Assembly: GCA_045649145.1 (NCBI GenBank)
Contig: JAZRPK010000032.1
Location: forward strand, 1-26,944
DNA length: 26,944 nucleotides
Origin: HGM11525 sp045649145
GTDB lineage: Bacteria > Bacillota > Clostridia > UBA1381
Direction of reading: 5' to 3'
The notes below the pieces were generated by a model, which searched no databases, was not told the DNA's origin, and saw only the letters and a list, made by a program, of their open reading frames with translations. Below are positions 7,890 to 13,354 of this stretch, piece by piece. Made by a program: the position numbers and the translations under genes. Every line of letters begins with the position of its first letter. The stretch's first letter is position 1.

Positions 7890-7917
7890 AACAGTTCTCT
7901 CCTTCCAAATTTCAAAT

Positions 7918-8433
7918 TTACTGTGTTACAGGTGCAAGAAACATAGTCATATTCCTGCCCTCAAGCTTTGCGGGACGCTCAACAGAGCCTTCCTCCTGAC
8001 AACTTTCGGCAAATCTCTTAAGAAGTGCCTCGCCAATCTCGGAATGTGTCAACTCTCTTCCGCGGAAACGTACACAAACCTTAACCTTATCGCCGCTTTT
8101 TAAGAATCTCTTGGCGTGATTGCATTTTGTGTTAAAGTCGTTTGTATCAATCGAGGGTGACAATTGTACCTCTTTGATATTAACAACCTTCTGGTTCTTA
8201 CGGTTTAGCTTTTCGCGCTTTTGAAGCTCGAACTTGTATTTGCCGTAGTCCATAATCTTGCATACGGGCGGTTTCGCCGTAGGTGCAATGTTTACGAGGT
8301 CTAACCCCTTAGACTCGGCAAGTGCGACTGCATCCTTAGAGGACATAACCCCAAGCTGCTCGCCGTCGGCTGATACCACACGAACCTCTTTCTCACGGAT
8401 TTCGTTGTTGATTTGCAAATCCTTGTTAGCTAT
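7918..8433 (-). CDS. infC: Translation initiation factor IF-3, probable AUA start
   Basis: 171 residues from an ATA codon at 8433-8431. IF-3 binds the 30S subunit, blocks premature 50S joining and checks the initiator codon. The N-domain (LQINNEIREKEVRVV, LGVMSSKDAVALAESKGLDLVNIAPTAKPPVCKIMDYGKYKFE), a lysine-rich linker and the C-domain (VQLSPSIDTNDFNTKCNHAKRFL, VCVRFRGRELTHSEIG) are all present. No ATG or GTG fits. AGGAG at 8447-8443 lies 9 nt before the ATA, which is in frame and yields MANKDLQINNEIREKEV, close to the usual clostridial N-terminus. The first conventional start, TTG at 8418, is 24 nt from that AGGAG and would trim conserved residues. Non-AUG starts are a known autoregulatory feature of infC (AUU in E. 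coli). An out-of-frame ATG-TCA-TAG lies between the AGGAG and the ATA. Confidence 0.93.
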   Translation of the reverse strand: MANKDLQINNEIREKEVRVVSADGEQLGVMSSKDAVALAESKGLDLVNIAPTAKPPVCKIMDYGKYKFELQKREKLNRKNQKVVNIKEVQLSPSIDTNDFNTKCNHAKRFLKSGDKVKVCVRFRGRELTHSEIGEALLKRFAESCQEEGSVERPAKLEGRNMTMFLAPVTQ

Positions 8434-8460
8434 GACATTTCACTCCTTTTACTATGCTTA

Positions 8461-8590
8461 TGCATCAAAAAAACGGAAGCACAAAGCATCCGCATATATA
8501 AACACCGACACAAAAAAGACCGGTGATTATTTACCGCAAAACCTTCGTCGTACGGTGAGAGCGGACAGCTCTGCTTGTTTTGACTGACTT
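8461..8590 (-). promoter_or_regulatory. L20-type leader with transcription attenuator upstream of infC
   Basis: The roughly 130-nt leader between the promoter and infC can fold into several alternative stems. In RNA sense, AGAGC/GCTCT forms a hairpin (8572-8558). A CACCG lies at 8557-8553 and a second CACCG at 8525-8521; both can pair with the single CGGTG at 8507-8503, so they are mutually exclusive. The last stem, CGGATGC with GCTTCCG (8492-8474, one internal mismatch), runs into seven U (8473-8467), an intrinsic terminator well before the start codon. This matches the L20 autoregulatory leader known from B. subtilis and other Firmicutes, in which excess L20 promotes premature termination. 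The class is inferred from position and architecture, not from a covariance search. Confidence 0.8.
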
Positions 8591-8619
8591 ATTATATCAG
8601 CATTATATTCTCTTGTCAA
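8591..8619 (-). promoter_or_regulatory. Consensus promoter of the infC-rpmI-rplT operon
   Basis: On the minus strand, TTGACA (8619-8614) and TATAAT (8596-8591) are separated by exactly 17 bp: a perfect sigma-A consensus, as expected for a ribosomal-protein operon. Confidence 0.92.
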
Positions 8620-8690
8620 GCACTTTATTAAAATTTTTTGGTGAATTTTTGTGCGTATCCTTAGAAAGAACAATTCGGTTGGTGAAATTT

Positions 8691-8754
8691 GTGCAATTTA
8701 TGCGATTTTCAATTGACTTTATGTGCAATTTGTGCTATATTTATCTTGTTGCAC
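8691..8754 (+). promoter_or_regulatory. Promoter of the AraC-type gene with repeated GTGCAA half-sites
   Basis: TTGACT (8713-8718) and TATATT (8736-8741) are spaced 17 bp. Three half-sites surround them: GTGCAATTT at 8691-8699, an identical copy at 8723-8731 (32 bp, about three helical turns, away) and an inverted TTGCAC at 8749-8754. The middle copy lies between the -35 and -10 boxes. The promoter is fairly clear; that the repeats are an operator is inference. Confidence 0.55.
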
Positions 8755-8794
8755 CATAAAGATAAAGTATTTTTGGATAAGGTAGTGTTTACAT

Positions 8795-10861
8795 ATGAAT
8801 GACCTGAATATACGGATTATGAAACGATATGTTACCATTGTAATGGTACTGCTTGCCGGCGTAGCGTTGGCGGTTAATCTTGTTGTTTCTTACATAGCAA
8901 TCAGAAATTCGTTTAATATGTATGTTAATAACTCGTTGGCAGAGTTGGAGATTTACTCAAGCGAGGTTAATCAAAAAATCAGCTCGGGCAGAAAGCTTGC
9001 GACTCAGATTTTTAGTGACCCGGTCATTGAAGATGCTGTTTTGTTGCAGGGAATTGACACAGATGCAATAGAGGAGAGACTGGTATTTTACAAATCAAAT
9101 GATTACTATATCGAGTCTATTTACGTATATAACGGAAATAGTGATGAATGGTATATCACGAGTACCGATTTAGCAACATCTCAATATTGGACAAATGTAC
9201 ATATTGACAGTCTTATAAACAATGAAATTTCCACAAAAACAGTTATATTGAACGAAAAGGACGGTGTGCCGGTTTATTCGGTAGTAATTTCACCTTATAT
9301 AAACAAACAGAGCTATGTTGTAATTAATTACTATACAAATTATTTTAACAGATACAACACCCAGAATGACGGCGAATATATTGTTATGGATAATGATGGC
9401 GAAGTCATTATAAATTCCGGAAGCTTTGATGAGGAAAATGACAAGGATATATTTGATTTGTTGTTAAAATGTAAAGACACCAAAAGTAATATAATGTTCC
9501 AAAAAGGGTATGCTGTAGTGCGTTCAAAACACAACGATATGATTTATTTCAGCGTTAGCAACTACAGCGAATTTATAGGTAAGGTTACGCCTACAATGCT
9601 GTCATCGTTGATAGGCTCTCTTATAATGGTACTGCTGCTTGGTTTCAGCTTTACTAACGCGACAACGTGGATACTGCAGAAATTTGGACAGTATTACTGG
9701 TATGCCGAATCTGCCAAGAATGAGATTGCCGAAAAGAGTAACATAGCAGAGCTAAAAGCGTATCTTAGGGGCGAAGGCGGAGGAAATATAAACAAGGTCG
9801 TTTCCAATATAGATAAACGCAAAAGCTGTGTACTGTTTAGATTATATATTCGCGAGCTTGAAAAGAGAAACTTAAACGAAAGTGCAGAAGAGAAGAAAGC
9901 GCTAAACTATGCGGTAAGAAATGTTCTTTTGGAATTGATGGAAGATATATCCGCAGATGTTCTCAAAATGAACAGCGAGGATATTGTAGTCTTGTGTAAC
10001 GCCGAGGATGCAGAAACGGTATATGCCAAGATAACGAAAACAAAGGCTGTTATTGAAGATGTTCTTAGTATGAAGATGGCGATTATTAAGCACAGCAATT
10101 CAATAGATTTTTCACATGTGCCCGCAATGTATGAACGACTTTTGTCGGCAGGAGAGAGAAGCTTTTACGTAGGAATTGATACGGTTATAGATGTTGCTGA
10201 CTATGATGATGGCACGACTGTAGACGCAGGAGTATTAATCGAGAAAATAGAGCGTGCTGTTGCGCTTGGAAATGCTATGGAGGCACGTGATGTATTAAGA
10301 ACCGAAGATATTATGTATATGTCGGTGTATGATGCAAAGGGCTTAGTCGGTACACTTTTGAATAAATTATACGCACGCAGCAGAGTTCTGTCCGAACAGA
10401 AGAGGAAGACGATAGAGTCTATGGTTAATGAAATTAACGAACATATATCCGGCGATTGTGATTGGGACTCGATTGTAGAAAGGTTAGGGACTTTGTTTGA
10501 GACGATTGTTACACTGTCTAAGCATAATGCGGAAGAGTATACCAAGGAAAAATATGATCAGATTATACAGATCATACACGAACACTACTGCGACGACGGA
10601 TTCTGTCGTGATATTCTGGCTGAGCATACCAAAATGTCAATAAAATCTATGGAACAGATTTTCAAGCGGCGGGAGAACAAGAGTATAACAAGCTATATTT
10701 TTGAATACAGAATGGCTAGGGCAAAACAACTGCTTGACGATACCGAACTTTCTGTTAAGGAAATAGCCGAAAAGGTTGGATACTTTAATGTGAGCCACTT
10801 TATACAAAATTTCAAAAAAACATATTTTATTACACCCGATAAATATCGAAAAAATCGATAA
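8795..10861 (+). CDS. Membrane-anchored AraC-family transcriptional regulator (YesS-like)
   Basis: 688 residues. A first membrane helix (about residues 12-34) is followed by an extracytoplasmic region of about 230 residues, probably a Cache-like sensor, and a second helix (about 268-292). A cytoplasmic region of about 290 residues leads to the C-terminal AraC/XylS double helix-turn-helix (about 585-686), ending LSVKEIAEKVGYFNVSHFIQNFKKTYFITPDKYRK. The plan resembles B. subtilis YesS and related one-component regulators that sense sugars and control neighbouring ABC transporter or glycosidase genes. No such target lies here: the gene stands alone between the divergent infC operon and tyrS and has its own terminator. 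GGATAAGG upstream of the ATG is a weak, distant ribosome-binding site. Target and ligand are unknown; autoregulation through the promoter repeats is possible. Confidence 0.85.
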   Translation: MNDLNIRIMKRYVTIVMVLLAGVALAVNLVVSYIAIRNSFNMYVNNSLAELEIYSSEVNQKISSGRKLATQIFSDPVIEDAVLLQGIDTDAIEERLVFYKSNDYYIESIYVYNGNSDEWYITSTDLATSQYWTNVHIDSLINNEISTKTVILNEKDGVPVYSVVISPYINKQSYVVINYYTNYFNRYNTQNDGEYIVMDNDGEVIINSGSFDEENDKDIFDLLLKCKDTKSNIMFQKGYAVVRSKHNDMIYFSVSNYSEFIGKVTPTMLSSLIGSLIMVLLLGFSFTNATTWILQKFGQYYWYAESAKNEIAEKSNIAELKAYLRGEGGGNINKVVSNIDKRKSCVLFRLYIRELEKRNLNESAEEKKALNYAVRNVLLELMEDISADVLKMNSEDIVVLCNAEDAETVYAKITKTKAVIEDVLSMKMAIIKHSNSIDFSHVPAMYERLLSAGERSFYVGIDTVIDVADYDDGTTVDAGVLIEKIERAVALGNAMEARDVLRTEDIMYMSVYDAKGLVGTLLNKLYARSRVLSEQKRKTIESMVNEINEHISGDCDWDSIVERLGTLFETIVTLSKHNAEEYTKEKYDQIIQIIHEHYCDDGFCRDILAEHTKMSIKSMEQIFKRRENKSITSYIFEYRMARAKQLLDDTELSVKEIAEKVGYFNVSHFIQNFKKTYFITPDKYRKNR

Positions 10862-10875
10862 TTTCGGGGGCGAGG

Positions 10876-10903
10876 AACAGGTCAGTCCGGCTGACCTGTT
10901 TTT
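10876..10903 (+). terminator. Rho-independent terminator after the AraC-type gene
   Basis: The perfect 10-bp stem AACAGGTCAG (10876-10885) and CTGACCTGTT (10891-10900), around TCCGG, runs into a T tract. Confidence 0.92.
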
Positions 10904-10916
10904 GTGTAATATATAC

Positions 10917-10945
10917 TTGCAATTTGGCAGAAATTATGATACAAT
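10917..10945 (+). promoter_or_regulatory. Promoter of tyrS
   Basis: TTGCAA (10917-10922) and TACAAT (10940-10945) are spaced 17 bp. The remaining leader, about 70 nt, is too short for a T-box and contains no T-box signature. Confidence 0.65.
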
Positions 10946-11018
10946 AAAAAAATATTGAGCATAGTATTGCTTCTATAAAATATATGTGCGAACCTGCACG
11001 GAAAGGAACGGTAAAAGT

Positions 11019-12239
11019 ATGGGAAGAAACGTATACGATATACTTAAAGAGCGCGGACTTATTGCTCAGACTACCCATGAAGAAGAAATCAGAGAGCTTC
11101 TCGGAAAGGAGAAGGTCACATTCTATATCGGCTTTGACCCTACTGCCGACAGTTTGCACGTAGGTCATTTTCTGCAGATGGTTGTAATGAAGCATATGCA
11201 GGATGCGGGTCACCGTCCGATTGCACTTATCGGCGGCGGTACGGCTATGATTGGCGACCCGTCAGGCAGAACGGATATGCGTCAGATGATGACAAAGGAG
11301 ATTATCGAGCATAACTGCGAGCAGTTCAAAAAACAGCTCGGTATGCTTATCGATTTCTCCGATGATAAGGCTATTATGGTAAATAACGCAGACTGGCTTT
11401 TGGACCTTAATTATGTAGAGTTTTTGCGTGATATAGGCTCTTGCTTCTCGGTTAATAAGATGCTTACAGCTGAATGTTATAAGCAGCGTCTGGAAAAGGG
11501 ACTTACCTTTTTGGAGTTTAACTATATGCTTATGCAAAGCTACGACTTCCTTATGCTCAATCGTAAGTATGACTGTAAGATAGAGCTTGGCGGCGATGAC
11601 CAGTGGTGGAATATTTTGGGCGGAATCGAGCTTTGTCGCAGAAAGGACCAGAAGCAGTCATACGGTATGACATTTACACTTCTCACCACATCAGAGGGTA
11701 AGAAGATGGGCAAGACTGCAAAGGGTGCACTCTGGTTAGACCCTGAAAAGTGCAAGCCGTACGATTTCTATCAGTACTGGGTAAATGTTCAGGACGATGA
11801 CGTAATAAACTGCTTAAAGCTTATCACATTTGTGCCGATGGACGAGATTAACGAAATGGCAAAATGGGAGGGCAAAGAGCTTAACGAGGCTAAGCGTCGC
11901 CTCGCATACGAGGTAACTAAGCTTGTTCACGGCGAGGAGGAGGCTAAAAAGGCTAAGGAGGCTGCCGAGGCGATTTTTGCAAACGGCGGTGTTTCGGATA
12001 ATATGCCGTCTTCTGTTGTTGCTGATGCAGTAGGCAGAGCTGTTTTGGATGTTCTTTGCGAAATTAAGCTTATCCCGTCAAAGGGTGAGGGCAGACGTCT
12101 TATGCAACAGAACGGACTTTCGGTAAACGATGTTAAGGTTACCGACCCTGCGGCAGTTGTTACTGCTGATATGTTTGGCGCTGATGGTATGATTGTTAAA
12201 AAGGGCAAGAAGGTATATCATAAGATAACACTTGCTTAA
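11019..12239 (+). CDS. tyrS: Tyrosyl-tRNA synthetase
   Basis: 406 residues, a normal bacterial TyrRS. It activates tyrosine with ATP and charges tRNA-Tyr. The class I HIGH-type motif is HVGH in DSLHVGHFLQM. FYIGFDPTADSLH precedes it, GGDDQWWNILGG is in the middle, and the KMSKS-type loop is KMGKTAKG. A C-terminal S4-like RNA-binding domain covers about the last 65 residues (GEGRRLMQQNGLSVND to KVYHKITLA). The ATG at 11019 is preferred because AAAGGAA lies about 10 nt upstream; the frame extends to 10986 but those residues are not part of the family. Many Firmicutes tyrS genes carry a tyrosine T-box leader; this one does not. It has its own promoter and terminator. Confidence 0.97.
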   Translation: MGRNVYDILKERGLIAQTTHEEEIRELLGKEKVTFYIGFDPTADSLHVGHFLQMVVMKHMQDAGHRPIALIGGGTAMIGDPSGRTDMRQMMTKEIIEHNCEQFKKQLGMLIDFSDDKAIMVNNADWLLDLNYVEFLRDIGSCFSVNKMLTAECYKQRLEKGLTFLEFNYMLMQSYDFLMLNRKYDCKIELGGDDQWWNILGGIELCRRKDQKQSYGMTFTLLTTSEGKKMGKTAKGALWLDPEKCKPYDFYQYWVNVQDDDVINCLKLITFVPMDEINEMAKWEGKELNEAKRRLAYEVTKLVHGEEEAKKAKEAAEAIFANGGVSDNMPSSVVADAVGRAVLDVLCEIKLIPSKGEGRRLMQQNGLSVNDVKVTDPAAVVTADMFGADGMIVKKGKKVYHKITLA

Positions 12240-12244
12240 ATACG

Positions 12245-12273
12245 AAAAATCCACCTCTTGGGTGGATTTTTTT
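12245..12273 (+). terminator. Rho-independent terminator after tyrS
   Basis: The 11-bp stem AAAAATCCACC (12245-12255) and GGTGGATTTTT (12261-12271), with loop TCTTG, runs into further T residues 5 bp after the stop codon. Confidence 0.93.
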
Positions 12274-12277
12274 GTAT

Positions 12278-12308
12278 AAAAAAATCGGAACAAGCAAAAC
12301 TTGTTCCG
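12278..12308 (-). terminator. Minus-strand terminator behind the tRNA-Glu fragment
   Basis: On the minus strand, CGGAACAAG and CTTGTTCCG (12308-12286, loop TTTTG) form a perfect 9-bp stem followed by A and seven T (12284-12278). It lies 3 nt beyond the duplicated tRNA 3' end and points the same way, as if it once terminated a complete tRNA gene. Confidence 0.8.
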
Positions 12309-12311
12309 AAG

Positions 12312-12330
12312 TGGTGACCCGTAAGGGACT
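12312..12330 (-). pseudogene. 19-nt duplicate of the tRNA-Glu 3' end
   Basis: Plus-strand TGGTGACCCGTAAGGGACT here is identical to 12557-12575, the last 19 nt of tRNA-Glu (part of the T arm, the acceptor 3' strand, the discriminator A and CCA). The match stops abruptly at 12331. The start-to-start distance is 245 bp. It could be an att-like duplication left by integration at the tRNA 3' end, or the remnant of a second tandem tRNA-Glu gene. Confidence 0.75.
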
Positions 12331-12518
12331 ACGACTCGCTACGCTCGCATGCATAAGTTCGGTTATACCAAATCGTAGATTTGGAACCTCACTTATCTAC
12401 AACAGCGTTACCTAAATCAAAGATTTAGAACGCTACTGTATGGCTCTCGCACTCCAAATCATAGATTTGGGCTCGGGCTCATCACCCTGTGGGTTCTCGT
12501 CCTCGGTTCACAGCAAAC
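12331..12518. repeat. Hairpin array with AAATC/GATTT core between tRNA-Glu and its 3' copy
   Basis: Three 17-bp palindromes with 3-nt loops lie at 12368-12384 (CCAAATC/GATTTGG), 12412-12428 (CTAAATC/GATTTAG) and 12454-12470 (CCAAATC/GATTTGG); their starts are 44 and 42 bp apart. The second differs by a paired change (C-G to T-A), so the stem is kept. The first two extend outward past a small bulge: GGTT/AACC around the first and AGCGTT/AACGCT around the second. A further CTGTG/CACAG pair lies at about 12487-12513. No ORF, no CRISPR-like conserved repeat and no transposase are present. The origin is unknown. Confidence 0.7.
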
Positions 12519-12548
12519 AAAAAAACACACGCAATCTTATGCGTGTGT
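12519..12548 (-). terminator. Terminator of tRNA-Glu
   Basis: On the minus strand, ACACACGCA (12548-12540) and TGCGTGTGT (12533-12525), with a 6-nt loop, are followed by seven T, 8 nt after the tRNA CCA end. Confidence 0.92.
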
Positions 12549-12556
12549 CTTATTTT

Positions 12557-12631
12557 TGGTGACCCGTAAGGGACTCGAACCCTTGTTGCCGCCGTGAGAG
12601 GGCGGAGTCTTAACCGCTTGACCAACGGGCC
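12557..12631 (-). tRNA. tRNA-Glu (anticodon CUC), CCA encoded
   Basis: 75 nt on the minus strand, with a full cloverleaf. The acceptor GGCCCGT pairs with ACGGGTC (one G-U), and the D arm is GTC/GAC. The anticodon stem CCGCC/GGCGG carries loop CTCTCAC, giving anticodon CTC at positions 34-36. The T arm is AAGGG/CCCTT with TTCGAGT in the loop, followed by discriminator A and an encoded CCA. CUC reads GAG only, so a separate tRNA-Glu(UUC) must exist elsewhere to read GAA. The gene has its own promoter and terminator. Confidence 0.96.
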
Positions 12632-12645
12632 ATACCGACTTAAAT

Positions 12646-12674
12646 ATAATAGCACAGGTGTCAGAGTTTGTCAA
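12646..12674 (-). promoter_or_regulatory. Promoter of tRNA-Glu
   Basis: On the minus strand, TTGACA (12674-12669) and TATTAT (12651-12646) are separated by 17 bp. The -10 box ends 14 bp before the mature tRNA 5' end, so the 5' leader would be very short. Confidence 0.88.
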
Positions 12675-12691
12675 GCGTTTTTTTTATAAAA

Positions 12692-13354
12692 TTATAATAA
12701 TTCTTTATTATCCTTAGTAAGCAATGCTTTTCTGTGTGCAGCAAAGAAACCAATCTTTGCGTCAGGCTGGTACTTATTAACTGCATCGATAAGTGTTTCC
12801 GGTTTTAACGTAGCAGAATTCCCTGCGGCGAGTATCGCCCTTATACCAAGATTACCGCTCTCCGATGCGATTTTTTCCAAACTATGTATCAGCGGCTTTA
12901 TATCCGTTTCCTTCTCACCGCTTTTGGTTTTCTTCATTACAATAATGTCATTTAAGTCCATTAGTGCATTTAAGTCAACGGCGTCTGGGTTGTCGCACTC
13001 AATATCGAGATAATACTCTGCACGTTCAATCAGATTAAAATCAAATTCCTTGCCCTCGGTCTGCTTTACGGCTTTGATTTCAAAACCATCGGGGAGGGAG
13101 GAGTTTAGCAGTTCTTTAAGCTCATTTTCGCTTAATTTAGTTTCAAAACCTACGGTCATATATTCTCCGTCAGCGGTCACACCAACCGAAAGGGGAACAG
13201 CGACATTCATTATCGGATGCGGATTAAAGCCTTGAGAGAACATAAAATCAAGCCCCGAGCGTCTTACGCTGCGGTGAAACATTCTCACAAAATCGAGATG
13301 GGATATATATTTTACCCTACTGCCCCTGCTGTATTTGATTATATATTTACTCAT
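12692..13354 (-). CDS. Radical-SAM-associated protein, DUF2344 (TIGR03936 type)
   Basis: 220 residues. The N-terminal YIIKYSRGSRVKYISHLDFVRMFHRSVRRS and the following FSQGFNPHPIMNVAVPLSVGVTADGEY segment are hallmarks of the DUF2344 family, which almost always accompanies a large radical SAM protein or is fused to its C-terminus. The biochemical role is not established. Its ATG overlaps the 3' end of the radical SAM gene by 8 bp, which suggests coupled translation and a joint function. In many Clostridia this pair sits beside ribonuclease G and rplU-rpmA; here the tRNA-Glu promoter follows directly. I see no terminator after the stop codon. Confidence 0.88.
   Translation of the reverse strand: MSKYIIKYSRGSRVKYISHLDFVRMFHRSVRRSGLDFMFSQGFNPHPIMNVAVPLSVGVTADGEYMTVGFETKLSENELKELLNSSLPDGFEIKAVKQTEGKEFDFNLIERAEYYLDIECDNPDAVDLNALMDLNDIIVMKKTKSGEKETDIKPLIHSLEKIASESGNLGIRAILAAGNSATLKPETLIDAVNKYQPDAKIGFFAAHRKALLTKDNKELL

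Noticed and set aside
8258..8587. 109-residue plus-strand ORF over the infC start and leader
   Set aside because: It crosses the leader secondary structures and infC codons on the opposite strand; it is a by-product of those sequences.
10904..11018. T-box riboswitch upstream of tyrS
   Set aside because: The leader after the promoter is only about 70 nt, with no T-box sequence and no terminator/antiterminator pair.
12331..12518. Short palindromes at regular spacing as a CRISPR array
   Set aside because: The repeated unit is a 17-bp palindrome, not a 23-40-bp conserved direct repeat; only three copies exist, they differ, and no cas gene is present.
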